Both the position numbers and the translations under genes were made by a program. The notes under the pieces are model-generated. The model was not told the DNA's origin, searched no databases, and saw nothing but the letters and a program-made list of their open reading frames with translations. A DNA stretch of 64,000 bases from Pseudomonas sp. PDM05 (GTDB lineage: Bacteria; Pseudomonadota; Gammaproteobacteria; Pseudomonadales; Pseudomonadaceae): NCBI RefSeq assembly GCF_014851685.1, contig NZ_JACVAC010000004.1, forward strand, positions 124,001 through 188,000. The letters run 5' to 3'. This document shows positions 54,727 through 64,000 of this stretch, piece by piece; position 1 is the stretch's first letter, and each line of letters opens with the position of its first letter.

Positions 54727-55164
54727 TCATGTCTGAAGCAGGAAGGTCACAGGGCCATCATTGACCAAATGCACCTGCATATCGGCGCCAAAACGCCCGG
54801 ACCCCACCTTGCCATGCAATTGTTGCGCTTGTAACAGCAAATGTTCGAAAAGCGCCGCTCCCAGCGCCGGAGGGGCCGCCGTGGAGAAGCTCGGCCGCAG
54901 CCCGCTCTTGGTATCCGCCGCGAGAGTGAACTGCGACACCAGCAGCAAACCGCCGTCGATGTCCTTCAAGGACAAGTTCATCTTGCCCTCGTCGTCGCTG
55001 AACACCCGATAGTTAAGCAGCTTGTGCAGGAGTTTGTCGGCGCTCTCGGGCGTATCGCCCGGCTCGACGGCCACCAGCACCAGCAAACCCTGGTCGATGG
55101 CCCCGACAACCTCGCCTGCGACCTCGACCCGGGCGACACGCACCCGTTGCAACAGGCCCTTCAT
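54727..55164 (-). CDS. dtd: D-aminoacyl-tRNA deacylase
   Basis: Removes D-amino acids mischarged on tRNA. It has 145 residues with the family motifs [12 protein letters not shown] and VNDGPVTF (the cross-subunit Gly-cisPro motif). It overlaps the pip stop by 4 nt. The 267-nt gap on its left up to opgG holds the opgG promoter region and no convincing gene. Confidence 0.95.
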   Translation of the reverse strand: MKGLLQRVRVARVEVAGEVVGAIDQGLLVLVAVEPGDTPESADKLLHKLLNYRVFSDDEGKMNLSLKDIDGGLLLVSQFTLAADTKSGLRPSFSTAAPPALGAALFEHLLLQAQQLHGKVGSGRFGADMQVHLVNDGPVTFLLQT

Positions 55165-56132
55165 GCTTCTTCAGGCGGCAAGTCAAGCAAACGGCGCGCC
55201 ATCTCGCCAGTCGCCCGCACCAGCGCATCGGTGATTCCAGGCTCGGAGGCCGCATGGCCCGCCTCGCGAATCACCTGCAGTTCGCTGTTGGGCCAGGCCT
55301 GATGCAGCTCCCAGGCGTTATCCAGCGGGCAGATCATATCGTAGCGGCCGTGGATGATTACGCCAGGCAGGTGCGCGATCTTGTGCATGTCGCGGATCAG
55401 TTGGTTGGGCTCCAGGAAGGAGTTGTTGGTGAAGTAGTGGCACTCGATCCGCGCAATGGACAGCGCACGCTGCGGCTCGGAAAACCGCTCCACATGCTGT
55501 GGGCTCGGGCACAGGCCAAGCATGCGCCCTTCCCAACCGGACCAGGCCTTGGCTGCATGCATCTGGGCGATCTGGTCGTTGCCGGTGAGGCGCTTGTGGT
55601 AGGCCGCGATCATGTCGTGGCGCTCATCGGCCGGGATCGGCGCGATGTAGTCCTGCCAGTAATCCGGGAACAAGCGGCTCGCGCCTTCCTGGTAGAACCA
55701 ATGGATGTCTTGCGGGCGGGCAAGGAAAATCCCGCGCACGATCAGGCCAAGCACGCGCTCGGGGTGGGTTTGCGCATAGGCCAGGGCCAGGGTCGACCCC
55801 CAGGAGCCGCCGAACAGCACCCACTTGTCGATGCCCAGGTGTTCGCGGATGCGCTCAAGGTCGGCGACCAGGTCCCAGGTGGTGTTGTTTTCCAGGCTCG
55901 CGCGCGGCGTGGAACGCCCGCAGCCGCGCTGGTCGAAGGTGACGATGTGATAGAGGTTCGGGTCGAAATAGCAGCGGCTGTTGGCATCGCAACCCGCGCC
56001 GGGGCCGCCGTGGATGAAGACGACGGGCAAACCTTCGGGGGAGCCACTTTCATCGACGTACAGAGTATGCGTGTCATCGACGGCCAGATCGTGCCGGGCG
56101 TAGGGTTTGATCTGCGGAAACCAAGTCTGCAT
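55161..56132 (-). CDS. pip: prolyl iminopeptidase
   Basis: Serine peptidase releasing N-terminal proline. It has 323 residues of alpha/beta-hydrolase fold with the oxyanion motif HGGPGAG (41-47), nucleophile Ser110 in GGSWGS, and a late GRYDMICP (Asp) and REAGH (His). It is S33 family. It precedes dtd as in P. aeruginosa. Confidence 0.95.
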   Translation of the reverse strand: MQTWFPQIKPYARHDLAVDDTHTLYVDESGSPEGLPVVFIHGGPGAGCDANSRCYFDPNLYHIVTFDQRGCGRSTPRASLENNTTWDLVADLERIREHLGIDKWVLFGGSWGSTLALAYAQTHPERVLGLIVRGIFLARPQDIHWFYQEGASRLFPDYWQDYIAPIPADERHDMIAAYHKRLTGNDQIAQMHAAKAWSGWEGRMLGLCPSPQHVERFSEPQRALSIARIECHYFTNNSFLEPNQLIRDMHKIAHLPGVIIHGRYDMICPLDNAWELHQAWPNSELQVIREAGHAASEPGITDALVRATGEMARRLLDLPPEEA

Positions 56133-56235
56133 TGCGCGCTCCGTAAGGGGTCGAGTTCATCCCTGGGGGGACGTCTATTATTTTGCCGTCTGGCACTATA
56201 AACCCGAATTGTGCAATGAGCATGTCCTTGCGCGC

Positions 56236-57171
56236 TTAGACCTGTGTCAGCCCTTCGCTCCTGAGGTAATGCAGCAGGTGAGTGTAGAGTTGATCCACCT
56301 CCGCTACCTGCCCACGCGCCCGCAGGCAACCGTGCACCAGGCCTTTGCCGGGATACAGGAGCGTGTTGACGCCTGCGGCCTGCAAGCGTTCGGCGTACAG
56401 CCTGCCGTCGTCGCGCAACGGGTCGAATTGGGCTACGGCGATGAAGGCCTTGGGTAAACCCCTGAATGTTTCGGTACGCAACGGCATGGCATAGGGTGAG
56501 GATTGTGCGCCGTCTGACAGATACAAGGCCAAGTAGGCGTCGGTATCAGCCGTACTCAGCAACGGCGCATCCGCGCAATCACGCCGGGACGGCAAATCCG
56601 CCGCCCCGCCCAAGCCTGGGTAAATCAGCACTTGCGCCAATGGCAACGGCTGCCCGTCGTCGCGCAACCCCAGGCATAACGCCGCCGCCAGATTGCCACC
56701 GGCACTGTCCCCCGCCACCACCAGACGCTGACGGTTGATGGCATACGGCCCCTGCCCCGCCTGGAGCGCCTGCCACACGCTGCGGCAATCGTCGTACGCC
56801 GCCGGGAACGGGTGCTCAGGGGCCAAGCGGTAGTCGATGGCGATCACCAGCACCTGGAGCGCACTGGCCAATTCGAAGCAGATGAAGTCGTGGGAATCCA
56901 AGCCGCCGACGACCCAGCCGCCGCCGTGCATATAAAGAAGGCACGGCCAGCCGTCGGATGGGGTGGCTGGGGTGGGCAGGTAGCTGCGGATGCCGACGCC
57001 ACCCAGATTGGAGTCCGCAACCGTCAGCCCCTGGGGCGGTGATGGGGTGAACGCCTGGCACATGCGGTTGTAGTTCTGGCGCAGGCCGGCCAGGGAGGTG
57101 TCGCTGCTGGTGAAAGATTCGGTCTTATCCACAAAGGCGAGCATTTGCGAAGAAATCGGGTATTCGGCCAT
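56236..57171 (-). CDS. alpha/beta hydrolase of the hormone-sensitive-lipase family
   Basis: A 311-residue esterase/lipase. The HSL oxyanion motif HGGG is at 82-85, nucleophile Ser156 in GDSAGG, and Asp250 (FDPLRDDG) with His280 (LVHG) complete the triad. No signal peptide, so cytoplasmic. Substrate unknown; such enzymes cleave short acyl esters. It lies 103 nt upstream of pip in the same direction. Confidence 0.88.
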   Translation of the reverse strand: MAEYPISSQMLAFVDKTESFTSSDTSLAGLRQNYNRMCQAFTPSPPQGLTVADSNLGGVGIRSYLPTPATPSDGWPCLLYMHGGGWVVGGLDSHDFICFELASALQVLVIAIDYRLAPEHPFPAAYDDCRSVWQALQAGQGPYAINRQRLVVAGDSAGGNLAAALCLGLRDDGQPLPLAQVLIYPGLGGAADLPSRRDCADAPLLSTADTDAYLALYLSDGAQSSPYAMPLRTETFRGLPKAFIAVAQFDPLRDDGRLYAERLQAAGVNTLLYPGKGLVHGCLRARGQVAEVDQLYTHLLHYLRSEGLTQV

Positions 57172-57202
57172 GCATCAGTCTCCCTGGCACTTGAGAGCAA
57201 AT

Positions 57203-57228
57203 GTGGGCGCAGGCAAGCCAGCCCCCAC
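57203..57228. repeat. single palindromic REP between binding-protein and esterase genes
   Basis: A 26-nt palindrome GTGGGCGCAGGCAAGCC-AGCCCCCAC, of the GCTTGCCTGC class, followed by a CCCC/GGGG hairpin just past the stop of the minus-strand gene ending at 57239; it may help terminate that gene. Confidence 0.6.
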
Positions 57229-57238
57229 AGCGGGGGCC

Positions 57239-58174
57239 TCAGGGCTTGAGGCTGGCCTGTACGGCTGCCACGCCATCCTGGCCATCAAACGCCGTGACCC
57301 CGGCCAACCAACGCTGCAAATCCTCGGGATGATCGCGCAGCCACTGCCTGGCCACATCCTGCGGCGATTGGCGCTCCATGATCGGCACCATCAACTGGCT
57401 TTCCTGGGCGGCGGTGAAGGTGAGGTTCTGCAACAGGCGATTGGCATTCGGGCAGCGCTCGGCGAAGTCCGGCGCGGTGACGGTGGACACCGTGGCGCGG
57501 CCTTCGTCGGGGCCGAATACGTCTTCACTGCCGGTGAGGTAGGCCATCTGCAGGTTGATGTTCATCGGGTGCGGGGTCCAACCGACAAAGACCACGAATT
57601 CCTTGCGATTCACCGCGCGCTGCACCGCCGCCAGCATGCCCGCCTCGCCGGAAGCGACCAGCTTGAAGCCGCCAAGGCCAAAGCGGTCGGTGTCGATCAT
57701 TTTCTGGATGTCGGTGTTGGCGCCGCTGCCGGGCTCGATGCCGTAGATCTTGCCGCCCAGCTTGTCCTTGAAGCGGGAGATGTCGGCGAAGGTCTTCAGC
57801 CCGGCGTCCGCCACGTACTGCGGTACCGCCAGGGTGGCCTGGGCGTCGGCCAGGCTGGGGGTGTCGAAGACCTTGACCTGCTTGGCCGCGAGGAACGGTG
57901 CGATATTGTTGTCCATCGCCGGTTTCCAGTAGCCGAGGAAAACATCCAGGCGCTTGTCGCGGATGCCGGCAAAGATGATCTGCTGTACGGCGCTGGTCTG
58001 CTTGCTGTCGTAGCCCAGGCCGTTGAGCAGCACATCGGCCATGCCGGAGGTGGCCACCACGTCGGTCCAGCTGACGACGCCCATGCGGATGGTCTTGCAG
58101 GAGGCCGGCTCGGCGGCCATGGCTTGCGCACTGAGCAGTGCGGCGCCGATCAAGGTCAACAAGGTTTTTTGCAT
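57239..58174 (-). CDS. choline/glycine-betaine-type ABC transporter substrate-binding protein
   Basis: A 311-residue OpuAC/ProX-type periplasmic protein. The signal peptide ends AQAMAA; the mature protein shows CKTIRMGVVSWTDVVATSG, IFAGIRDKRLDVFLGYWKP and YGIEPGSGANTDIQKMI, close to ChoX/CbcX choline-binding proteins. No permease or ATPase lies next to it; the ATPase gene at the right edge of the window, beyond the hut genes, could serve it. In the hut context histidine or a related quaternary amine are other candidate ligands. Confidence 0.85.
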   Translation of the reverse strand: MQKTLLTLIGAALLSAQAMAAEPASCKTIRMGVVSWTDVVATSGMADVLLNGLGYDSKQTSAVQQIIFAGIRDKRLDVFLGYWKPAMDNNIAPFLAAKQVKVFDTPSLADAQATLAVPQYVADAGLKTFADISRFKDKLGGKIYGIEPGSGANTDIQKMIDTDRFGLGGFKLVASGEAGMLAAVQRAVNRKEFVVFVGWTPHPMNINLQMAYLTGSEDVFGPDEGRATVSTVTAPDFAERCPNANRLLQNLTFTAAQESQLMVPIMERQSPQDVARQWLRDHPEDLQRWLAGVTAFDGQDGVAAVQASLKP

Positions 58175-58283
58175 GGGGGTGGTCTCACTCGGCTGTTGTT
58201 ATTGCACAACCTTAACCAGTGAGGCCTGGGTGAACACGAACTGGGGCGACGGGCAGTTGCACTGGGGCGACTGTAAGGCCGTC

Positions 58284-58365
58284 ATCGCAGGCAAGCCAGC
58301 GCCCACCTTTGACTGCATTCCAAAGGTGGAACTCGGTCAACTGTGGGAGCTGGCTTGCCTGCGAT
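58284..58365. repeat. REPIN, GCTTGCCTGC class
   Basis: Inverted copies of GTGGGAGCTGGCTTGCCTGC (58343 onward, reverse at 58284-58306) around a 36-nt centre. It separates hutG from the binding-protein gene and may block read-through. Confidence 0.85.
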
Positions 58366-58372
58366 AGCGATT

Positions 58373-59173
58373 TCAGCCGTAACGCTGTTGCCCCCAGGCC
58401 AAGAACCCTTCCAGCAACTGCTTGAGCACCACCCGCGTCGGCTCAGCCAGATCCGCCCGATACCGAAACGGCTCGACCTCTTCCATGTACGTGCACTGCC
58501 CCAACTCCAGCTGCACCGCATGAATGTCCTGCGCCGGGTTGCCGTAGTGACGGGTGATGTGCCCGCCCTTGAAGCGCCCGTTCAGCACGTGGGTGTATTG
58601 CGGATGCTCGGCGCAGATGGCTTCCAGCTGGCTGGCCAGCGCGGGGTCGCAAGCGGCGCCGTTGAAGGTGCCGAGGTTGAAGTCCGGCAACTTGCCATCG
58701 AACAGGTGCGGGATCACCGAGCGGATCGAGTGGGCATCGAAGAGCAAGGCGTAGCCGAACTCGGCCTTGAGCCGCGCCAGTTCGTCTTGCAGGGTCTGGT
58801 GGTACGGGCCCCAGATCTGCTCGAGATAGGTGGCGCGCTCGGCCTTGCTCGGTTCCAGGCCTTCACGGAACAGCGGCACGCCGTCGAACAGCGTCGCCGG
58901 GTACAGCCCGGTGGTGGCACCGACGTACAGCGGCTTGTCGTCGGACGGGCGGTTCAGGTCGATCACAAAGCGCGAATATTCGGCAGCCAGGGTGCTGGCG
59001 CCAAGGTCCTCGGCAAAGTCATACAGCGTCGGGATATGCCAGTCAGTGTCCGGCAGGCTTTGCGCCTCGGGGATCAGCCCGGCCGCCACCGTAGGCGTCA
59101 GGCGCAGGCCGGCGTGGGGCATGCTGATCAGCAGCGGCACGCGGCCTCGTTTGAAGTTCAGAACCTTATCCAC
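58373..59173 (-). CDS. hutG: N-formylglutamate amidohydrolase
   Basis: Last step of the five-step histidine degradation route: N-formyl-L-glutamate to glutamate and formate. It has 266 residues of the N-formylglutamate amidohydrolase family (PLLISMPHAGLRLTP, FVIDLNRPSD, ALLFDAHSIRS). The start is GTG at 59173 with AAGGAG 7 nt before it; the nearby ATG at 59178 is out of frame. It lies 11 nt after hutI. Confidence 0.94.
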   Translation of the reverse strand: MDKVLNFKRGRVPLLISMPHAGLRLTPTVAAGLIPEAQSLPDTDWHIPTLYDFAEDLGASTLAAEYSRFVIDLNRPSDDKPLYVGATTGLYPATLFDGVPLFREGLEPSKAERATYLEQIWGPYHQTLQDELARLKAEFGYALLFDAHSIRSVIPHLFDGKLPDFNLGTFNGAACDPALASQLEAICAEHPQYTHVLNGRFKGGHITRHYGNPAQDIHAVQLELGQCTYMEEVEPFRYRADLAEPTRVVLKQLLEGFLAWGQQRYG

Positions 59174-59184
59174 AGCATTGCTCC

Positions 59185-60390
59185 TTACACGGTGACGTCG
59201 ACGCCATGGCGCACGACGCGTTTATCCAGCTCGCCGCCCAGCCAGTAAGCCAGGTCGGCCGGGCGATCGATCTGCCAGGCGACAAAGTCGGCGACCTTGC
59301 CTACTTCCAACGAACCGTGGGTATCGCCCATGCCCAGGGCGGTGGCCGCGTGCTGGGTGACGCCGGCCAGGGCTTCTTCGGGGGTCATGCGGAACAGGGT
59401 GCAGGCCATGTTCAGCATCAGGCGCACCGACAACGCTGGCGAGGTGCCGGGGTTGAGGTCGCTGGCGATGGCGATCTTCACACCGTGTTTGCGCAGGGCA
59501 TCCATCGGCGGCAATTGGGTCTCCCGCAGGAAGTAGAACGCGCCCGGCAGCAACACGGCGACGGTGCCGGCGGCGGCCATGGCGATGGCGTCTGCTTCGG
59601 TCATGAATTCCAGGTGATCCGCCGACAACGCCTGGTAACGCGCCGCCAGGCTGGAACCGTGCAGTGACGAGAGCTGCTCGGCATGCAGCTTGACCGGCAG
59701 GCCCAGTTGTTGCGCGACTTTGAACACGCGCTCCACCTGCTCGGTGGAAAACGCCAGGTATTCGCAGAACGCATCCACCGCATCCACCAGCCCTTCCGCC
59801 GCCAGGGTCGGCAGCATTTCGCTGCAGATGTGCTCGATGTAGTCGTCGGCGCGGTCCTTGTACTCCGGCGGTAACGCATGGGCCGCCAGGCAGGTGGCAC
59901 GCACGCTGACCGGCAGTGCCTCGCCGAGGCGACGGGCCACCCGCAGCATCTTGCGTTCATTGGCCAGGTCCAGGCCGTAGCCGGACTTGATCTCCACCGT
60001 GGTCACACCATCGCGCAACAAACTGCGCAGGCGTTTGTGGCTGCTGTCGAACAGCTCATCTTCGCTGGCGGCACGGGTGGCGCGCACGGTGCTGGCAATA
60101 CCGCCACCCTTGGCGGCGATCTCGGCGTAACTCACGCCTTCAAGGCGCTGCTCGAATTCGCCGCTGCGATTGCCGCCGAACACCGTGTGGGTATGGCAGT
60201 CGATCAACCCGGGGGTCACCCAGGCGCCTTGCAGGTCATGGATAGCGCTGTAGTCCGCTGCGGGCACGTCGCTGCGTGGGCCGATCCATTCAATCAGCGA
60301 TCCTGCCGTAACCAGAGCCCCATCCTCGATGATCGAGTATTTGCCGTGGGCCAGGGTCGCAATGTGGCAGTGTTGCCATAGCGTTTTCAT
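59185..60390 (-). CDS. hutI: imidazolonepropionase
   Basis: Opens the imidazolone ring to N-formimino-L-glutamate. The 401-residue metal-dependent amidohydrolase has the metal-binding [10 protein letters not shown] near residue 70 and downstream LHAEQLSS and [10 protein letters not shown]. The open frame extends to 60666, but [10 protein letters not shown] at 60390 is the family start. It is followed by hutG. Confidence 0.96.
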   Translation of the reverse strand: MKTLWQHCHIATLAHGKYSIIEDGALVTAGSLIEWIGPRSDVPAADYSAIHDLQGAWVTPGLIDCHTHTVFGGNRSGEFEQRLEGVSYAEIAAKGGGIASTVRATRAASEDELFDSSHKRLRSLLRDGVTTVEIKSGYGLDLANERKMLRVARRLGEALPVSVRATCLAAHALPPEYKDRADDYIEHICSEMLPTLAAEGLVDAVDAFCEYLAFSTEQVERVFKVAQQLGLPVKLHAEQLSSLHGSSLAARYQALSADHLEFMTEADAIAMAAAGTVAVLLPGAFYFLRETQLPPMDALRKHGVKIAIASDLNPGTSPALSVRLMLNMACTLFRMTPEEALAGVTQHAATALGMGDTHGSLEVGKVADFVAWQIDRPADLAYWLGGELDKRVVRHGVDVTV

Positions 60391-60425
60391 CAACGCCTCC
60401 GTCAGTGGTCGGTGAAACTCATCCC

Positions 60426-60528
60426 TGTGGGAGCTGGCTTGCCTGCGACAGCGGTGGTTCAGGCTCAACCTTGCCATCGCCAGTGCTGCCGTGTTCGCAG
60501 CCTCGCTGGGGCTCGACAGCTCCCACAC
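60426..60528. repeat. degenerate REPIN between hutH and hutI
   Basis: Left arm GTGGGAGCTGGCTTGCCTGC is intact; the right arm (ending GACAGCTCCCACA) is partly decayed. It nearly fills the 139-nt gap. Confidence 0.75.
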
Positions 60529-60529
60529 A

Positions 60530-62062
60530 TTACAGGCTCGGCAGCAACTGGGCCGGCAGCAGCTCGTTGAGGCAGCGGCTGGCGAGCAGTTCGCTGGCGG
60601 CGATGATGTCCGGCGCGAAAAAGCGGTCCTTATCGTAGAACGCCACTTTGCTGCGCAGGATGCCACGCGCCTGTTCCAGCTTCGGCGAGGTTTTCAGGCC
60701 TTCGCGCAGGTCCAGGCCCTGGCATGCGGCCAACCACTCCACGGCCAGGATGCCCCGGGTGTTCTCGGCCATTTCCCACAGACGCTTGCCGGCAGCCGGG
60801 GCCATGGATACGTGGTCTTCCTGGTTGGCGGAGGTCGGCAGGCTGTCGACGCTGTGGGGATGGGCCAGTGCCTTGTTCTCGCTGGCGAGTGCGGCGGCAG
60901 TCACCTGGGCGATCATGAAACCGGAGTTGACCCCGCCATTGCCGACCAGGAACGGCGGCAGCTGGGACATGTGCTTGTCCATCATCAACGAGATGCGGCG
61001 CTCACTGAGGGAGCCGATTTCAGCGATGGCCAGCGCCATGTTATCGGCGGCCATGGCCACCGGCTCGGCGTGGAAGTTACCGCCGGAAATCACGTCGCCT
61101 TCGGCGGCGAACACCAGCGGGTTATCCGACACGGCATTGGCTTCCACCACGAGCACTTCGGCTGCCTGGCGCAACTGGGTCAGGCAGGCGCCCATGACTT
61201 GCGGCTGGCAGCGCAGGGAGTATGGGTCCTGGACCTTGTCGCAGTTCTGGTGCGACTGCGACACCTGGCTGCTTTCGCCCAGCAGGTCGCGATAGGCCGC
61301 GGCCGCATCGATCTGCCCCCGTTGACCACGCGCCGCGTGGATACGTGGGTCGAACGGCGAGCGCGAACCCAGCACCGCTTCCACGGTAAGGCCGCCGCAG
61401 GCGAGTGCGCCGGCAAACAGGTCTTCGCCTTCGAACAGGCCGCGCAGGGCGTACGCGGTAGACACCTGGGTGCCGTTGAGCAGCGCCAGGCCTTCTTTGG
61501 CGGCGAGGGTCAACGGGGTCAGGCCGGCGACTTTGAGCGCGTCGCTGGCTTGCAGCCATTCGCCCTTGTAGCGCGCCTTGCCTTCGCCCAGCAGCACCAG
61601 GGACATGTGCGCCAACGGCGCCAGGTCGCCGGAAGCCCCCACCGAGCCTTTCAACGGAATGTGCGGATACACCTCGGCGTTGATCAGCGCGATCAACGCG
61701 TCGATCACCTGGCGACGAATCCCGGAGAAGCCCCGGCTGAGGCTGTTGACCTTGAGCACCATGACCAGCCGCACCAGCGCATCGCTGATCGGCTCGCCCA
61801 CACCGGCGGCATGGGACAGCACCAGGGACCGCTGGAGGTTTTCCAGGTCTTCACTGGCGATACGGGTCGAGGCCAGCAGGCCGAAACCGGTGTTGATACC
61901 GTAGGCGGTGCGGTTCTCGGCGAGGATCTGCTCGACACACGCCACGCTGGCTTCGATCTGCGCCGAGGCGCTGTTATCCAGGCTGAGGGTCACCGGCTGC
62001 TGGTAGATGGCCCGCAGTTGGGCAAGGCTCAGTTGGCCGGGGATCAGGTTTAGCGCAGTCAC
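60530..62062 (-). CDS. hutH: histidine ammonia-lyase
   Basis: First step of histidine degradation: histidine to urocanate and ammonia. It has 510 residues with the MIO-forming triad Ala143-Ser144-Gly145 in [23 protein letters not shown], and the active-site QDPYSLR and NQEDHVSM motifs, all canonical. The start is GTG at 62062 with AAGGAG 7 nt before; the overlapping ATG at 62064 is out of frame. This is the functional histidase of the locus. Confidence 0.96.
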   Translation of the reverse strand: MTALNLIPGQLSLAQLRAIYQQPVTLSLDNSASAQIEASVACVEQILAENRTAYGINTGFGLLASTRIASEDLENLQRSLVLSHAAGVGEPISDALVRLVMVLKVNSLSRGFSGIRRQVIDALIALINAEVYPHIPLKGSVGASGDLAPLAHMSLVLLGEGKARYKGEWLQASDALKVAGLTPLTLAAKEGLALLNGTQVSTAYALRGLFEGEDLFAGALACGGLTVEAVLGSRSPFDPRIHAARGQRGQIDAAAAYRDLLGESSQVSQSHQNCDKVQDPYSLRCQPQVMGACLTQLRQAAEVLVVEANAVSDNPLVFAAEGDVISGGNFHAEPVAMAADNMALAIAEIGSLSERRISLMMDKHMSQLPPFLVGNGGVNSGFMIAQVTAAALASENKALAHPHSVDSLPTSANQEDHVSMAPAAGKRLWEMAENTRGILAVEWLAACQGLDLREGLKTSPKLEQARGILRSKVAFYDKDRFFAPDIIAASELLASRCLNELLPAQLLPSL

Positions 62063-62085
62063 ATTCCTACTCCTTTGAATTGTTT

Positions 62086-63594
62086 TTAGTGCAAATCGGG
62101 TAATGCGGTGTCTTTGAGCAACTGGGCGGCAGCGGCAATATCCGGCGCCAGCCAGCGATCCTGCTCATAGGCCGGGACGACTTCACGCAGCAAGCGCCAG
62201 GCACGGTCGGTGCCGGCGCCGAAGCGCCGGTCCTTGAGGAATTCAAACGCCTGGGCCGCCAGCAGGTACTCGATGGCGAGGATCTGGGTGACGTTGGCCA
62301 GCACCTGGTGCAGCTTGAGTGCGGCGTTGGTGCCCATGCTCAAGTGGTCTTCCTGCAGGCCCGAGGTGACGAAATTGTCGAGCACCGCCGGTTGCGCCAG
62401 CTGGCGGTTCTGCCCGCACAGGGACGCGGCGACGTACTGCACGATCATCATCCCGGAATTGACCCCGGGGTTGCTGACGAGGAACGCCGGCAAGCCGCTG
62501 ACATGGGGGTTGATCAGCCGGTCCAGGCGACGCTCGGCCACCGAGCCGATCTCGGCCATGGCGATGGCGAGCATATCCGCCGCCAGCGCGACCGACTGAC
62601 CGTGGGGGTTGGCCTGGGATACGACGCGGTAATTCTCCGGCGTGCCGAGCAGCAGCGGGTTGTCGGTGGCACTGTTGAGTTCGGTTTCGATCTGGCGCGT
62701 GGCGTGCTCGACTTGATCGCGGGCGGCGCCGTGGATCTGCGGGATCGAGCGCAGGCTCAACGCGTCCTGGGTGCGCAGGCCTTTGCTGCTGGCGATCACT
62801 TCACTGCCGTCGAGCAACGCACGCAAATTGCTGCCGACGTGCTGCATGCCGGGGTGCGGCTTGAGGGCGATGATGTGCTCATCGAACGCGTCGATCTGGC
62901 CGCGCAGAGCCTCGAAACTCATGGCGCCGATGACGTCGGCCCATTGCAGCAAATGGTGCGCATCAGCCAGGGCCAGGCAGCTCAGGCCGGTCATGCACGG
63001 CGTGCCGTTGACCAGGCACAGGCCGTCCTTGGCGCCCAGCACCACCGGCTGCAAGCCTTCGGCGCTCAGAGCCTGTTGCGCCGGGACGAGCTGCCCGCGA
63101 TAGCTCACCGTGCCGACCCCCAGCAGCGCCACGCCGACATGGGCCATGTGGGTCAGGTAACCCACCGAACCCTGGGACGGCACTTGCGGCGTGATGCCGT
63201 GGTTGAGCAGTGCCAGCAACGCGTGCACCACCTGCGGGTGCAGGCCGGATTTGCCCTGGCTGTAATTGATGATGGCGGCGCAGATGATCGCGCGGGTCTG
63301 CTCGTCGCTGAGCACCGGGCCGACGCCGCAGGCATGGCTGAGCAGGGTGTTGCGCGACAGCTGGCTGAGTTGCTCGCCGGCGAGCGAGACATTGCACAAC
63401 GCGCCCAGGCCGGTGTTGACCCCGTAGGCACGCTCGCCGCTGGTGACGATGCGCTGCACGATGGCTTGGGCGTTGTCGATGCGTGCCCAGGCCTGGCCGG
63501 AGAGTTCGAGGACGGCGCCGTGGCGGGCGACGGCGACCACGTCCTGCCAGCGTAATGGGGTGTTGGCGATGATGATTTTTGTTGGCTGGGACAT
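62086..63594 (-). CDS. HAL/PAL-family protein lacking the MIO triad (HutH paralogue)
   Basis: A 502-residue member of the aromatic-amino-acid lyase family, 23 nt upstream of hutH. It keeps [24 protein letters not shown] and [13 protein letters not shown]. But where HutH has [15 protein letters not shown] it reads [12 protein letters not shown]: exactly three residues, Ala-Ser-Gly, are absent (Gly codon 63160-63162 is followed by Tyr 63157-63159). The active-site Tyr of QDPYSLR is also Leu (TQDALSLR). Without the triad no MIO cofactor can form, so it is probably not an ammonia-lyase; the open frame suggests another role. ATG 63594 has GAAGG 7 nt before; ATG 63600 is too close. In P. fluorescens SBW25 the upstream hutH copy (hutH1) is dispensable for growth on histidine. 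Confidence 0.88.
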   Translation of the reverse strand: MSQPTKIIIANTPLRWQDVVAVARHGAVLELSGQAWARIDNAQAIVQRIVTSGERAYGVNTGLGALCNVSLAGEQLSQLSRNTLLSHACGVGPVLSDEQTRAIICAAIINYSQGKSGLHPQVVHALLALLNHGITPQVPSQGSVGYLTHMAHVGVALLGVGTVSYRGQLVPAQQALSAEGLQPVVLGAKDGLCLVNGTPCMTGLSCLALADAHHLLQWADVIGAMSFEALRGQIDAFDEHIIALKPHPGMQHVGSNLRALLDGSEVIASSKGLRTQDALSLRSIPQIHGAARDQVEHATRQIETELNSATDNPLLLGTPENYRVVSQANPHGQSVALAADMLAIAMAEIGSVAERRLDRLINPHVSGLPAFLVSNPGVNSGMMIVQYVAASLCGQNRQLAQPAVLDNFVTSGLQEDHLSMGTNAALKLHQVLANVTQILAIEYLLAAQAFEFLKDRRFGAGTDRAWRLLREVVPAYEQDRWLAPDIAAAAQLLKDTALPDLH

Positions 63595-63635
63595 CTTCAT
63601 ACCTTCTTCAATTCTTGTGCAGCTTTACCGGCCTC

Positions 63636-63701
63636 TTCGCGGGCAAGCCCGCTCCCACAGGGGGAATGCATTCCAAATGTGGGAGCGGGCTTGCTCGCGA
63701 A
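63636..63701. repeat. REPIN between the ABC ATPase and the HutH paralogue
   Basis: Inverted REP cores (reverse GCAAGCCCGCTCCCAC at 63643 onward; GTGGGAGCGGGCTTGC at 63679 onward) with a short 19-nt centre. Confidence 0.85.
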
Positions 63702-63731
63702 AGGGCCAGCAGGCGCACCACACCTTTTGGC

Positions 63732-64000
63732 TCAGACCACCGCCGCCCGCCGCTGAACAAACCGGTCCACATACTCATCCGCCGGCGAATGCAGGATCTC
63801 CCGCGGCGTGCCGACCTGGATCAGCCTGCCGTCCTTGAGGATCGCAATGCGGTTGCCGATGCGCACAGCCTCGTCGAGGTCGTGGGTGATAAACACGATG
63901 GTTTTGTGCAGGGTCTTTTGCAGCTCCAGCAACTGATCCTGCATCTCGGCGCGGATCAGCGGGTCGAGGGCGCTGAACGCTTCGTCCATCAGGATGATGT
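63732..64000 (-). CDS. hutV: ABC transporter ATP-binding protein, C-terminal part (window edge)
   Basis: Incomplete: the gene runs past the right end of the window. What remains begins at the Walker B motif ([13 protein letters not shown]), then the H-loop [20 protein letters not shown] and a short C-terminus. The sequence is of the ProV/OpuAA osmoprotectant type, as is HutV, the ATPase of the histidine uptake system HutXWV known in this locus. The symbol rests on position and family. Confidence 0.75.
   Translation of the reverse strand, partial: IILMDEAFSALDPLIRAEMQDQLLELQKTLHKTIVFITHDLDEAVRIGNRIAILKDGRLIQVGTPREILHSPADEYVDRFVQRRAAVV

Noticed and set aside
1..64000. tRNA, rRNA, prophage or insertion-sequence genes
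   Set aside because: No cloverleaf ends, rRNA cores, integrases or transposases were recognised in any frame.

Overview
The window is a continuous piece of a Pseudomonas chromosome, most like the P. fluorescens group. The evidence is GC-rich coding with third-position G/C bias, REP/REPIN palindromes of the kind known from fluorescent pseudomonads, a class II (medium-chain-length) pha locus, and a gene order that follows the P. aeruginosa PA5037-PA5100 backbone as I remember it. No tRNA, rRNA, prophage, transposase or CRISPR array was seen. Several genes use GTG or TTG starts.

Layout. 131-7018 (minus): an AAA-ATPase/SPOR protein, aroB, aroK and a compact pilMNOPQ operon. In that operon PilM is internally shortened, PilO and PilP are one polypeptide, and PilQ lacks its usual N-terminal part. 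7236-9701: PBP1A (ponA), convergent with maeB across a bidirectional terminator; then rpmE, priA, argS, an FtsN-like SPOR protein and hslVU, which has a near-consensus sigma-32 promoter. 19003-24722: a DUF971 gene and phaC1-phaZ-phaC2-phaD behind a sigma-54-like element. 34165-35897 (minus): the third PHA gene set (phaF, phaI and a PHA-system protein).

Between phaD and phaF, normally neighbours, lies about 9.4 kb of chaperone-usher fimbrial genes (24764-34094): an RcsB-like orphan response regulator, a major pilin, two tandem chaperones, an usher, two copies of an adhesin plus minor-pilin module, and a frameshifted remnant of a third adhesin. This is the main accessory region.

36198-42160 holds ubiE-ubiJ-ubiB, hisI-hisE, tatABC and rsmE. 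42258-46188 holds two tandem chemoreceptors of the HBM type, the first with a sigma-28-like promoter and the second behind a strong leader hairpin. 46328-49973 (minus) is a polar amino-acid ABC transporter with a duplicated binding protein. 50160-54459 (minus) is opgGH (osmoregulated periplasmic glucans). 54727-58174 (minus) holds dtd, pip, an HSL-type esterase and a choline/betaine-type binding protein. 58373-64000 (minus) is the histidine-utilisation locus: hutG, hutI, hutH, a hutH paralogue that has lost the Ala-Ser-Gly triad forming the MIO cofactor, and the 3' part of an ABC ATPase cut by the window edge.

The most notable points are the streamlined type IV pilus alignment operon, the fimbrial island splitting the pha locus with its repeated adhesin modules, and the MIO-less histidase paralogue. 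Operon assignments, promoters and functions are read from sequence and family knowledge; no database search was run.
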